Part shown: positions 39,787-48,340 of the stretch, piece after piece
Layout: every line of letters starts with the position of its first letter
How positions within the stretch are numbered: position 1 is the first letter of the stretch
Source of the DNA: Candidatus Woesearchaeota archaeon
Lineage (GTDB): Archaea; Nanobdellota; Nanobdellia; Woesearchaeales; UBA9642
NCBI GenBank assembly: GCA_026002815.1
Contig: BPGB01000002.1
Location: 147,226 to 211,225, forward strand
Direction of reading: 5' to 3'
DNA length: 64,000 nucleotides
Made by a program: the position numbers and the translations under genes
Notes under the pieces: generated by a model
What the model was told of the DNA's origin: nothing
Databases searched by the model: none
The model's input: the letters and a program-made list of their open reading frames with translations, nothing else

Positions 39787-40431
39787 ATGAATGTAGAAGG
39801 TATTAGATTTTTAAATCAAAATGTTACAATCATAAACGCACAAAGCCCATCTGAAGTAGCCAATCTATTAGAGATGGCAGGCCGAACCTGTTATAAATCA
39901 GAGTCGCGTGGCAATCCTGAAGAATTTATTAAAAAACTAATAGAACGGGGACATGAATCGGTCATTGAACATATTAATTTTACTGTAAAATTTACGACAA
40001 ACCGTGGAGTAACTCACGAATTAGTAAGGCATAGAATAGCGAGTTATTCACAAGAAAGCACAAGATATTGTAACTACAATGGAGAAATGAAGTTTATTTA
40101 TCCTGTTTGGGTAAATAAATCTTTTGAAGATTGGGTGCTAGAGGGGTGTGAAACACTTTCTTCCGATGGGGAGTTTTATGCTTCATGTGTAGAGGCTGCA
40201 AATAGATATAGATCATTATTAAGTAAAGGGTGGAGACCAGAAGAGGCGCGAGAAGTTTTGCCAAATGCATTGGCAACTGATATTGTTGTAACAGCTAATG
40301 CCAGAGAATGGCGTCATATTTTTAAACTCAGGACGTCAAATAAATCTCATCCTCAAATTCGATTTTTAATGACAGCGTTATTATTAAGTTTTTCAACGAT
40401 GTATCCTTTTCTATTTGAGGATTTAAAATGA
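39787..40431 (+). CDS. thyX: Flavin-dependent thymidylate synthase
   Basis: 214 aa. Makes dTMP from dUMP using FAD, NADPH and methylene-THF. The ThyX signature RHRIASYSQESTRY lies at 81-94 (consensus RHRxxSxNxxSxRY). ESVIEHINFTVKF and GWRPEEAREVLPNAL are the usual flanking blocks, and a NAREWRHIFKLRTS block completes the fold. The length is normal. AAAGGAG upstream; 4-nt ATGA overlap with the next gene. Supports phage dNTP synthesis with the class II reductase at 51772. Confidence 0.95.
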   Translation: MNVEGIRFLNQNVTIINAQSPSEVANLLEMAGRTCYKSESRGNPEEFIKKLIERGHESVIEHINFTVKFTTNRGVTHELVRHRIASYSQESTRYCNYNGEMKFIYPVWVNKSFEDWVLEGCETLSSDGEFYASCVEAANRYRSLLSKGWRPEEAREVLPNALATDIVVTANAREWRHIFKLRTSNKSHPQIRFLMTALLLSFSTMYPFLFEDLK

Positions 40432-40646
40432 AGAAAAAACTCATACTTGAATTTGATGAAGAAGATGCGGGAATGGAATTGATTTATATTCATGCGCCTA
40501 GACTTCATTCTGTTTTGACAGAATTGCATAATGAAATCAGAAGTTATATGAAACATGGGCATCAATTTCCTAATGCGGATACTGCTTTTAGTCATATTTA
40601 TCATAATTATTTAATGGATATTGTCCATATTTTATATGGAGATTAA
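40428..40646 (+). CDS. Small hypothetical protein
   Basis: 72 aa, coupled to thyX by an ATGA overlap. Histidine-rich helices (IYIHAPRLHSVLTELHNEIRS, FSHIYHNYLMDIVHIL). Possibly a small regulator or metabolic partner; not recognised. Confidence 0.6.
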   Translation: MKKKLILEFDEEDAGMELIYIHAPRLHSVLTELHNEIRSYMKHGHQFPNADTAFSHIYHNYLMDIVHILYGD

Positions 40647-40652
40647 GTTAAA

Positions 40653-40802
40653 ATGTTAACTCATTTTTTATGTCCTATCTGTAATAAAATTTATAAAGTA
40701 AATAATGGACGATTATTTGGTAATGAATTAATTGTATGTAAGTTTTGTTTTGAATATGAAGAAAAACAGAAAAAATTAACAGATAATACTAAAGGAGAAT
40801 AA
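40653..40802 (+). CDS. Small zinc-binding protein
   Basis: 49 aa, ATG at 40653. FLCPICNKIYK and VCKFCFEYEEK form a CxxC...CxxC knuckle. Weak SD, but the motif and tight packing support it. Shorter than 60 residues. Confidence 0.6.
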   Translation: MLTHFLCPICNKIYKVNNGRLFGNELIVCKFCFEYEEKQKKLTDNTKGE

Positions 40803-40805
40803 TAA

Positions 40806-40946
40806 ATGGCTAAGAGGACTTCTTCTGGAAATTATATTGAACGCGTGAAGAAAGTAACTTCAATTGGGTGTTCATCAAAGAGTCGCCCTAAAAATAAACA
40901 TAAGCGTCGAAATTGGAAAAAATATCGGGGGCAAGGTACAAGATAG
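40806..40946 (+). CDS. Small basic protein
   Basis: 46 aa, ATG at 40806 after AAAGGAG. Strongly basic end (SKSRPKNKHKRRNWKKYRGQG), probably RNA- or DNA-binding. Followed 10 nt later by the radical-SAM gene. Confidence 0.6.
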   Translation: MAKRTSSGNYIERVKKVTSIGCSSKSRPKNKHKRRNWKKYRGQGTR

Positions 40947-40956
40947 GAGATTTTAA

Positions 40957-42468
40957 ATGCATATTCCGAATATTCGTTTCGGATTTGCAACTAATAGTAG
41001 TTCAACACATTCTATAATTGTGATAAAACCTGATGAAAATATACGAGATAAAATAGAAGAAGATTATTTCGGATGGGAAGAATTCGTATTACGAAGCCCG
41101 TCTTTAAAATTGGATTATTTAAATTCTTTAATTAATTTAAGTTTAAAATCAGATTATAATTTTTCTGAATCTTTTACACAATCTATTATAAATAGTTTAT
41201 ATAATTCGAATATTACAAATATTTTAGATATTGATCATAATTCATCAATTTCTATTCCGAAAGAATACGGATATAATAATCCATCTATTGAATTAATTAA
41301 AGATTTAATGAAATTTGTTTTGCGTGAAGATATTGTTATTCTAGGAGGAAATGATAATATTGAATTTGAAAAATTTACAGATAGAAAAAGATTTAAATTT
41401 CCATTAAATTTTAGTAATTTAAAGATAGATAATAATTATATACATTATTATAAACATTTAAAATATAATCCATCTATTTATGCTAGATATGAAACAAAAT
41501 ATGATTACTGGACATTGTTTAGTAGCTATCCAATCCCGGTTAAATTCCAATTAGATTTAAAACATTATCCAGATTTAAATAAAATATATTTACCTGATAC
41601 CCCCGAGTTAGTAGATCTTAAAATTACTGATTATTGTGATAAAGAGTGTAATTTTTGCTATCAAGGATCAAGTAAAAAAGGAAAACATGCTGAAGAAAAT
41701 ACAATTTACAATATTTTATGGGTTTTAAAAGAATTAAAAGTTTTTGAAGTGGCATTAGGAGGGGGAGAACCTACCACACATCCACATTTTAAAAAAATTT
41801 TAAAGAATGTTGTAAATTATGGTATGGTCCCCAATTTTACTACATCTCGTTTAGATTGGATGTATGAAGATCCTGAGATTTTTGATTATGTCGGTGGTAT
41901 TGGATACACATGTACGTCTAATTTAGATACGAAAATTTTAGATAAGATATTAAAAGACTTTAATTATTTTAATACTAAATTAACAATTCAAATCCCTATG
42001 GGGTGTGTTACCCGAAATGAATTTGAATATATTGTAAAATATGCTAAAGATCGTTATCTTAATATATTATTATTAGGATTTAAAAAAGACGGAAGGGCAC
42101 ATAAATTCAATCCTATTGACTATCATTGGTGGTGTGATATAATTGAAAAAAATAAAATATATTATTTTGGTGTTGATACATCCATGCTTTATGAATATTT
42201 GCCGATTTTAGAATTAAAATCCGATTCAGTGTTCTTTTCGAGTCCCGAGGGATCGAGAAGTATGTATATTGATGCAATAGAGCAATTTATAGCTCCGGCA
42301 TCATACAATATTAAAAATAAATATTATATGAATGAAATTAAATGTCCAATGAAAATGGTTGATTTTTATATAGAAAAATTTAATGAATTTCAAAATGATG
42401 CTTTAATTAAATATAAAGAAACTTTATTTCTTCCATTATTGGGTAATAATTATGAATTTGTTTTATAA
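40957..42468 (+). CDS. Radical SAM protein with N-terminal phage NSSS domain
   Basis: 503 aa, TAGGAG upstream. The N-terminal about 180 residues (IRFGFATNSSSTHSIIVIK...FGWEEFVL) resemble a separate phage protein family. The C-terminal part is a radical SAM barrel: CDKECNFC at 227-234 binds the 4Fe-4S cluster, GGGEPT at 268-273 is the SAM-binding strand. No SPASM cysteine cluster is obvious. Substrate unknown; peptide, nucleoside or tRNA modification are possible. The fusion of these two parts is unusual. Confidence 0.82.
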   Translation: MHIPNIRFGFATNSSSTHSIIVIKPDENIRDKIEEDYFGWEEFVLRSPSLKLDYLNSLINLSLKSDYNFSESFTQSIINSLYNSNITNILDIDHNSSISIPKEYGYNNPSIELIKDLMKFVLREDIVILGGNDNIEFEKFTDRKRFKFPLNFSNLKIDNNYIHYYKHLKYNPSIYARYETKYDYWTLFSSYPIPVKFQLDLKHYPDLNKIYLPDTPELVDLKITDYCDKECNFCYQGSSKKGKHAEENTIYNILWVLKELKVFEVALGGGEPTTHPHFKKILKNVVNYGMVPNFTTSRLDWMYEDPEIFDYVGGIGYTCTSNLDTKILDKILKDFNYFNTKLTIQIPMGCVTRNEFEYIVKYAKDRYLNILLLGFKKDGRAHKFNPIDYHWWCDIIEKNKIYYFGVDTSMLYEYLPILELKSDSVFFSSPEGSRSMYIDAIEQFIAPASYNIKNKYYMNEIKCPMKMVDFYIEKFNEFQNDALIKYKETLFLPLLGNNYEFVL

Positions 42469-42808
42469 ATCATCTATTGAACCTTTTATAAAAATAATAT
42501 CTTTTTGTTTAAATATATTTGTTTATATTTCCATCTTGGTATCTTGGTACCCATTCGATATAATTTTTATTGCTATATTTAATACAATAATGTTATTTAC
42601 AATAATTGTATCATTAAATACAGAATTAGTTAAATATATTTATAATGAAGAAAAAGTTAAAATTAATAATATAGATTTTATATTCGCAATAGTGTTATTA
42701 GCAATTTATATTTATAAAGGATATTTTTACTCTAGTATAATCATTCTTGCCTATATTTCGTCGTTGATAAGTATCAAACGAAAGGAATTCGATTATGGAT
42801 TGGAGTAA
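42452..42808 (+). CDS. Integral membrane protein
   Basis: 118 aa with about four hydrophobic helices (IISFCLNIFVYISILVSW, IIFIAIFNTIMLFTIIVSL, IDFIFAIVLLAIYIY, SIIILAYISSLISI). Overlaps the radical-SAM gene by 17 nt and the next gene by 14 nt. Function unknown; a holin-like role cannot be judged. Confidence 0.65.
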   Translation: MNLFYKSSIEPFIKIISFCLNIFVYISILVSWYPFDIIFIAIFNTIMLFTIIVSLNTELVKYIYNEEKVKINNIDFIFAIVLLAIYIYKGYFYSSIIILAYISSLISIKRKEFDYGLE

Positions 42809-43061
42809 ATTTGACAAAGAAAAATTTTTGGAAGGAGAATATGACCATATTTTGTTTACAGAAGAAGAACGTAAGTTTATTAATATGAAAGGTAAAACAA
42901 TAAAAGTTAAATGTCCAAAATGTCAAAGAATTCATAAAAAGAATTTAATTTGGAAAGGTAATGGTATGCCTAGGATGTATTGTCATAATTGTGACGGCGC
43001 TATTGCTAATATACATGCAAAAGCTTTAGTTAAAATCGATCATGATTTAAATTTTGAATAA
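42795..43061 (+). CDS. Zinc-ribbon protein
   Basis: 88 aa. VKCPKCQRIHKKNLIWKGNG and PRMYCHNCDGAIANIH closely match the 16382 protein, with a 30-residue acidic N-terminal extension. Third member of this zinc-ribbon family here. Confidence 0.7.
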   Translation: MDWSKFDKEKFLEGEYDHILFTEEERKFINMKGKTIKVKCPKCQRIHKKNLIWKGNGMPRMYCHNCDGAIANIHAKALVKIDHDLNFE

Positions 43062-43093
43062 ATAAAATGAAATAAGTCAATGGAGGTCAAAAT

Positions 43094-43492
43094 ATGGGTG
43101 AAATTATCGTTCTAATTGCAATTGGTATTTATACATTTGTTTATTTTACGATGGATCATTCTGAATTAGCGAAATTACTAAGATCACATGGGAATACTCC
43201 TAAAACTAAAGTAGTCGCTTTAGATTTACAAGAAAAATTAAAGGGAATGCGAGTTGCTATTAAAGAAGAATTTAATAAAGGTGAACATATAATTCATGGG
43301 TATGTAATGTCAAAACAATTTAAATATAAACCATGTAGCGATTTTGATGTATGGGGAACTGAAATTTATAGAGATTTTTCAACCCGATTTAGTGAAGGAA
43401 TTAAAACTTTGTCTTTTCTTGACAAGGATGGAAATCTGATTTATGTTATTAATCAAGGGACGCATGTTCCCGTCGCATGTGGAGAAAAATAA
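43094..43492 (+). CDS. Membrane-anchored hypothetical protein
   Basis: 132 aa, GGAGGTC upstream. One N-terminal helix (IIVLIAIGIYTFVYFTM) followed by a soluble domain with YVMSKQFKYKPCSDFDVWGTE. The TAA stop overlaps the next ATG by one base. Not recognised. Confidence 0.6.
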   Translation: MGEIIVLIAIGIYTFVYFTMDHSELAKLLRSHGNTPKTKVVALDLQEKLKGMRVAIKEEFNKGEHIIHGYVMSKQFKYKPCSDFDVWGTEIYRDFSTRFSEGIKTLSFLDKDGNLIYVINQGTHVPVACGEK

Positions 43493-43881
43493 TGATTTCA
43501 GAAAAAATATTTCGATATATTTATCATACGTTAAATGATGATTATGGAGTTAATCATAATTTATATAGTTTATTAAAAGAAATAATTCATGAAAATAATG
43601 ATAATAATTTAGATAATTTGTCTTCCTTAATTGAAGGTGCGGAAGGACGAATTTATTTAAACGAAGGATGTCTTATTAAAATTGATTGGGGTTCTCCTGA
43701 ACCCCAATTGCCCCAATATTATCATATTGGATACGGTAACCCTATATTTGATGATAATGATATAGATATGATCATGAGTTTATCTAAATTGGATGCAAAA
43801 AATAAATTAGATCAAAAAATTAGAAAAATTTTACATTTAAAATTTCCTTCATGTGAAGTTAAAAATTGGGATTTTGTCTAA
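43492..43881 (+). CDS. Hypothetical protein
   Basis: 129 aa; ATG at 43492 preferred for GGAG 8 nt upstream (another ATG at 43477). Helical, with LIKIDWGSPEPQLPQYYHIG. Last gene before the 43955 ncRNA. A second TATAAATA lies right at its stop (43882). Confidence 0.6.
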   Translation: MISEKIFRYIYHTLNDDYGVNHNLYSLLKEIIHENNDNNLDNLSSLIEGAEGRIYLNEGCLIKIDWGSPEPQLPQYYHIGYGNPIFDDNDIDMIMSLSKLDAKNKLDQKIRKILHLKFPSCEVKNWDFV

Positions 43882-43928
43882 TATAAATATTAATATTTAT
43901 ATATTTTATAAAGATTTATATAATATAA

Positions 43929-43936
43929 GATAAATA
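43929..43936 (+). promoter_or_regulatory. Late promoter-like box (GATAAATA)
   Basis: One mismatch to TATAAATA. A 12-bp leader hairpin starts about 18 nt downstream, as at the other late promoters. An exact TATAAATA at 43882-43889 is an alternative. Confidence 0.5.
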
Positions 43937-43953
43937 AATGAATGAATTTTAGA

Positions 43954-44160
43954 TTTCAGATGAGAGGTTTTCTATCTCATCTGAAAGTGTAAGAGGTTGG
44001 TTGTTTTTCTTCCTTTAAAACCAAAGGAGATGTGAAAGTGGATTCGATTAAAAAGACAAGGAATTGTGATCCCTTTCATGCCAACCTCTGTAGGTTGTTT
44101 TTGCACTAAAATAAAAGATTTCTAGGTAGGGGGGGAGTCCCCCCTACCTAGCTGTTTTTG
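43954..44160 (+). ncRNA. About 205-nt structured ncRNA, possible switch
   Basis: Begins with TTTCAGATGAGA/TCTCATCTGAAA (12 bp); its loop GGTTTT (43966-43971) can pair with AAAACC (44017-44022). AGAGGTTGG (43992-44000) pairs with CCAACCTCT (44081-44089). The latter strand can instead fold with AGGTTG (44092-44097) into a hairpin followed by T5, a terminator-like form. A strong second terminator follows. No ORF. The two exclusive pairings suggest an attenuator or ligand switch, or a processed sRNA. Confidence 0.6.
44122..44160 (+). terminator. Intrinsic terminator
   Basis: CTAGGTAGGGGGG / CCCCCCTACCTAG 13-bp stem followed by CTGTTTTTG. Confidence 0.88.
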
Positions 44161-44191
44161 TCCATTTTTTTGTTGAGAGGGAAATAAAATA

Positions 44192-44572
44192 ATGAATGTA
44201 AAAAAAGAAATTTACAATATTGTATGCGATTTAGATCTTGAAATTTTAAAAGAAATCGAATTAATGAATAATTATTCGATTACAACAACTGAATGTATTA
44301 TTATGTATGATCCAGAAGAAGAATTAATTAATATAGCATTTCATATAGCTGTTGAACCAGGACGGGCAGCAGCAATTGCAACTAAATTATCTCATATTGG
44401 TAATGTTATCGTACAAGATTCTTATATTTTAGATTCGCAGGGAAATGTTTTAACTGGATTGAAGGCAATAGATGAATTATATACGAGTATTACTCGTAAA
44501 GTTTTGAATATTTTTGTTGAAGAGCAAAAAGAACTACATAGATTTCTTTTTATGACACATGGAGAAGGGTAA
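44192..44572 (+). CDS. Hypothetical protein
   Basis: 126 aa, GAGAGGGA upstream. Alpha/beta with IIMYDPEEELINIAFHIAVEPG and a helical C-terminus. First gene of the replication block. Not recognised. Confidence 0.6.
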   Translation: MNVKKEIYNIVCDLDLEILKEIELMNNYSITTTECIIMYDPEEELINIAFHIAVEPGRAAAIATKLSHIGNVIVQDSYILDSQGNVLTGLKAIDELYTSITRKVLNIFVEEQKELHRFLFMTHGEG

Positions 44573-44574
44573 AA

Positions 44575-44769
44575 ATGATGAAGTTTTTAAAACAATTAAA
44601 ATGTTTTTGTGGTTTCCATAAATGGAATAAAGAATTGTTAGGATGTCCAGAACCAAATACTACTATTATTCATGTATATGAAGTTCATATTTGTGAACAC
44701 TGCGGTAAGAAAAGGGTTAAGTATTTAAAAGGAGGAAAATATGGACGTATTAGAAAATCTTTGGGTTGA
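44575..44769 (+). CDS. Small zinc-knuckle protein
   Basis: 64 aa. KCFCGFHKW and HICEHCGKK supply cysteines and histidines for zinc; basic tail KYLKGGKYGRIRK. Overlaps the clamp-loader start by 29 nt. Role unknown. Confidence 0.6.
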   Translation: MMKFLKQLKCFCGFHKWNKELLGCPEPNTTIIHVYEVHICEHCGKKRVKYLKGGKYGRIRKSLG

Positions 44770-45685
44770 AAAATATAGACCTAAAGATATTAAATCGGTA
44801 ATTACTCCTTATCAAAATGAATTTCAAAAATTTTTAACATCTAGATCTATCCCACATCTTTTATTTTATGGCCCTCCCGGATCAGGAAAAACTTCTATAG
44901 CAAGAATTATATCCTCATCTTTAGCCAACAAAGAAGATATTTTAGAAGTTAATGGTTCAGCGAAAGAAACAAGAGGAATTGATTACGTACAAAATTATAT
45001 TGAATCTTTCTTAAGAATCCCACAGAATAAAAATTCTAGTTATCGTATTGTATTTATTGATGAAGCAGATTATTTAACAATTACAGCATTTAGTAGTTTG
45101 CGTCATATTATGGAAAAATATGAAAATGGTAGATTTATTTTTACATGTAATTATATAAATAAGATTCCTGAACCTATTCAATCTCGATGTCAGAAGTTTG
45201 ATTTTAAAGCATTAGAAAAATCTGATATTAAAGACTTTTTAAAAAGTATTTTAACTTCGGAAGAAATTTATTTTGATTCAAATACAGAAAATCAATTAGA
45301 TGAAATTATTGAAAATTTATATCCAGATATTCGATCTATGATTAATTTGATTCAAAAACATAGTATTAATGGAACATTAAATTTAACAGGAAATATTCAA
45401 AATAAAGAATTTAATATAATTAAATTAACAAAGAATATTATTTATAAATTAGCTAAAAAGAATATTGATTCAGAATTAAGTAATTTGATTAAATCATTAG
45501 TTAACGAATTAGAATATGATACAGATTATCATTTTATTTATACAAAAATATTTGATGATGAAAATATCCCGTTTCTATTTAAAATAATAATAAATAAGTA
45601 TGCGAACGAACATTCAAATGCTTTATTGCCAAAAATGCATTTTATGGCGATGATTTATGAAATCTTGAAACTGGTTAAACAATGA
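44741..45685 (+). CDS. Clamp loader ATPase subunit (T4 gp44-like)
   Basis: 314 aa. RFC/gp44-type AAA+ ATPase that opens and loads the sliding clamp. LWVEKYRPKDI opening, Walker A GPPGSGKT at 44-51, Walker B FIDEAD at 105-110, arginine-finger SRC at 148-150. The length equals T4 gp44 (319 aa). AGGAGG upstream. It overlaps the primase gene by 4 nt. A gp62-like partner is not recognised; the 46631 product is a candidate by position only. Confidence 0.92.
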   Translation: MDVLENLWVEKYRPKDIKSVITPYQNEFQKFLTSRSIPHLLFYGPPGSGKTSIARIISSSLANKEDILEVNGSAKETRGIDYVQNYIESFLRIPQNKNSSYRIVFIDEADYLTITAFSSLRHIMEKYENGRFIFTCNYINKIPEPIQSRCQKFDFKALEKSDIKDFLKSILTSEEIYFDSNTENQLDEIIENLYPDIRSMINLIQKHSINGTLNLTGNIQNKEFNIIKLTKNIIYKLAKKNIDSELSNLIKSLVNELEYDTDYHFIYTKIFDDENIPFLFKIIINKYANEHSNALLPKMHFMAMIYEILKLVKQ

Positions 45686-46620
45686 AGAAAATGATTTATG
45701 ATGAATCAATTAAAAACATTTTAGAATTGCATTTGTCCCCCTTTATTGAAAAGGATAAAAATTTTATTTGTAGATGTCCTTGGTGTGAATTAAACGAAGA
45801 AAAAACTCATTATCATCTTTATATTTCTAAAGAAATTCCCGCCTTTAATTGTTTTCATTGTAATAAACACGGTCATATTAATTTACTTTTTAAAGCAATT
45901 AATATTCGTGAAAATGTAGATAATTTAATTGTAAAATCAAATTCTTTTTCTAATAAGAAAAGTTTAAAAAATATTGATAATAAAGAATTTATTTTACCTG
46001 AAATTGAAGATATAAATTTTCCAGATAAAGTAAGATATATAAAGAAACGATTAGGAAGTGATTTTGATGTAAAGAATATTAAAAATTTGATTTTAGATTT
46101 TCAAAAATTTATTGAAATTAATAAAATACAAAATTTTGCAGATATGTGCTGGCTTGATGCATATCAAAAAGATTACGTTGGTTTTTTGTTTGATCATCAT
46201 TCGAAGTTACTAATTCGCTCGATTAAAAATAAATTTTATAAAAAAATTCAATTATTTGAATTTAATGGAGATGATCTTTATTCATTGACAACAGGTCAAA
46301 ATCCAGATACAATCATCGTAGGTGAAGGAGTTTTTGATATATATTCGCAATATAGTTTTAATTTTTTAAAAATTAATAAACCAGTTATTTATGTTGCGGC
46401 TCTTTCTAATAATTATCTAAGAGCAATTAAATACGCGATTGAAGAATATCAATGTTTCCTCCCCAATATAATAATATTATCGGATTCTAATATTAATAAA
46501 AATTACTATTCTTTTCTTAAACATAAAATTAAGCCTATAATTACTAAATTATTAGTTTATTATAATGGAACTGGAAAAGATTTTAATGAAGCTCCAATTA
46601 CGCCCGTAAGATTATTTTAG
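45682..46620 (+). CDS. DNA primase (zinc finger plus Toprim)
   Basis: 312 aa. DnaG/T4 gp61-type primase making RNA primers for lagging-strand synthesis. The N-terminal zinc ribbon CRCPWC...NCFHCNKHGH is at about 30-64. The Toprim core has IIVGEGVFDIYSQ (catalytic E near 214) and ILSDSN (acidic motif) near 270. Short for DnaG but close to gp61 (342 aa). ATGA overlap with the clamp loader. Confidence 0.87.
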   Translation: MKKMIYDESIKNILELHLSPFIEKDKNFICRCPWCELNEEKTHYHLYISKEIPAFNCFHCNKHGHINLLFKAINIRENVDNLIVKSNSFSNKKSLKNIDNKEFILPEIEDINFPDKVRYIKKRLGSDFDVKNIKNLILDFQKFIEINKIQNFADMCWLDAYQKDYVGFLFDHHSKLLIRSIKNKFYKKIQLFEFNGDDLYSLTTGQNPDTIIVGEGVFDIYSQYSFNFLKINKPVIYVAALSNNYLRAIKYAIEEYQCFLPNIIILSDSNINKNYYSFLKHKIKPIITKLLVYYNGTGKDFNEAPITPVRLF

Positions 46621-46630
46621 GAGGTTTTTT

Positions 46631-47002
46631 ATGTCAGAAGTTTCAACAGCTAAAACATTAGAACACAGATTAAAAAAATTTATTAAATCTATAATTGAAA
46701 CAACCGATCCTTTAAACATCAATCTAGAAACGTTCACTAATATTTTTAAATTAGTAGAAACAAATCAATATATAGAACTTGATGACATTAAATTATTCCT
46801 GTATAAAAAAGATAATGATATATTAACATTTATTATAATGTCTCCAATTAAAATGAAACGTAAAATTCTAGATATATTAAGAGACATATATTATACTTTA
46901 TTTGATATTGAACAGTATGAAGTAATCATAAAAGATAAATTCATTTTTCTATATTTTTATATTCCCACTTCTAAATTAAAGGAGATTACCAATGGCGAAT
47001 GA
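46631..47002 (+). CDS. Hypothetical protein in replication operon
   Basis: 123 aa, TAGGAGG upstream. Alpha/beta, no motif. It lies between primase and clamp genes and overlaps the clamp gene by 11 nt, so it may be a replisome part such as a diverged gp62; this is positional inference only. Confidence 0.6.
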   Translation: MSEVSTAKTLEHRLKKFIKSIIETTDPLNINLETFTNIFKLVETNQYIELDDIKLFLYKKDNDILTFIIMSPIKMKRKILDILRDIYYTLFDIEQYEVIIKDKFIFLYFYIPTSKLKEITNGE

Positions 47003-47711
47003 AGTAATTTTTAAAGAAGAAGAATATAAAAGATTTCTTAAAATCTTGAGTGCATTTAAAGAAACTTGTAGTGATGTTGATATCTATCGTGGTCAGATTT
47101 TTCAAAAAAGCAATGATTCTTTATATATTTATATGTGTGATCTCCGAAGCTTTTTAGGAGAAAATGATTTTCCGATTACGAATTTAAAACAAAAACTTAA
47201 TTTATTCAAATTGTTTAAAGAACCAATTATTATTTTTGGTAATGATAATGTTCGAATTCAGGAAGATATTGTTTATATAGATATTACAAAACCTCTTAGA
47301 CAATATTTAGATAATCGATATATGGAAGATATTAATCTTGATTCCATTGTTAATATTTCACCCGAAAATAAAATTACAGAAGTGAATTTTGACAGGGGAC
47401 TATTAAATAAAATCAAGGTTATTTCTCATAATTTTGGAACAGAAAATATGACCATCTTGTTTGAAGATTCCAAAGCTAAATTTATTGTTCAGAATACAAT
47501 TGCAAATCAAAAAGCCTTGGTTGCGGAATCAGAATTGGAAACAGTTGTTGGGGGAGATAGCACAATCCCATTGTTTTTTAATATGAAACTTCCAGATGCT
47601 AAAATTGAAATCTTTTTAGATTCAGAAACTCTTGTCTTATATTATAAGATTACGTCTAAAATTGAAGATGTCGATCTTGTGATTTTTTCAAAATCAAAAC
47701 TCTCAATTTAA
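46992..47711 (+). CDS. Probable sliding clamp (T4 gp45-like)
   Basis: 239 aa. The size (gp45 is 228 aa) and position beside gp44-like and primase genes suggest the trimeric processivity clamp. The pattern of repeated beta strands, FKIL-AFKETCSDVDI at the start and a C-terminal hydrophobic IFSKSKLSI, fits. No single decisive motif exists for the family. In T4 this protein also activates late promoters, which occur in this window. AAAGGAG upstream. Confidence 0.6.
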   Translation: MANEVIFKEEEYKRFLKILSAFKETCSDVDIYRGQIFQKSNDSLYIYMCDLRSFLGENDFPITNLKQKLNLFKLFKEPIIIFGNDNVRIQEDIVYIDITKPLRQYLDNRYMEDINLDSIVNISPENKITEVNFDRGLLNKIKVISHNFGTENMTILFEDSKAKFIVQNTIANQKALVAESELETVVGGDSTIPLFFNMKLPDAKIEIFLDSETLVLYYKITSKIEDVDLVIFSKSKLSI

Positions 47712-47725
47712 AAGGAGAAATTATT

Positions 47726-47986
47726 ATGACACATGATAATGACAATCCAATCGGAACAGAAAATGAATCTGTAAACGAACAAAAGGATCAATCTTTTCTT
47801 CATATTAATATTCGAGTTCCGATGGAACTTGTAACAGAAATGATCATTTATTATAAATTTAATATTGAAGAAATTGTTCCCGCATTAGCGGAAGCTGTAA
47901 CTCCTTCTATGAAGTCTTCCTTAGAAGATACTATTTCTGAAATTATTAAAGAATATGAAAATCGTCGAAAAGCAGAGGATAATTAA
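47726..47986 (+). CDS. Small acidic paralogue E1
   Basis: 86 aa, AAAGGAG upstream. HINIRVPMELVTEMIIYYKFN...ISEIIKEYENRRK aligns with the next protein. Tandem duplication in the replication block; function unknown. Confidence 0.6.
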   Translation: MTHDNDNPIGTENESVNEQKDQSFLHINIRVPMELVTEMIIYYKFNIEEIVPALAEAVTPSMKSSLEDTISEIIKEYENRRKAEDN

Positions 47987-47987
47987 A

Positions 47988-48224
47988 ATGTCAGAAGAAA
48001 ATAAAGATAATTTAAACGATGAAATGATTCCTGATGTTAATGTAAATGTGAATGTTCCTTTAAAATTAATTTTAGCTTATATTAAAAATTATAACGGAGA
48101 TGCACTTAAAGTAAAAGAATCATTAGCAAAAGATATAACTAATAATATTATGGAAAATTTAAATGAAGTAATTTCGGTTTTAATTGAAGAATATGAAAAA
48201 TATAAAAATTCTCTAACTAATTAA
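47988..48224 (+). CDS. Small acidic paralogue E2
   Basis: 78 aa, ATG at 47988, one nt after the E1 stop. VNVNVPLKLILAYIKNYNGD...ISVLIEEYEKYKN matches E1. The SD would be inside E1 (GCAGAGGAT). Function unknown. Confidence 0.6.
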   Translation: MSEENKDNLNDEMIPDVNVNVNVPLKLILAYIKNYNGDALKVKESLAKDITNNIMENLNEVISVLIEEYEKYKNSLTN

Positions 48225-48340
48225 ATAAATTTGTTTAATTTTATTAAATTTTAATAAAAATTTTTAATGAAATATAAGATAAAATGAGAATTTTTTAATA
48301 GAGAAACAAAGTGGTGATTGTGGAAAAGAGAGAGGGATAC

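Noticed and set aside
46631..47002. Calling this gene clamp-loader small subunit gp62
   Set aside because: Position fits but no sequence feature supports it, so it is left as hypothetical.
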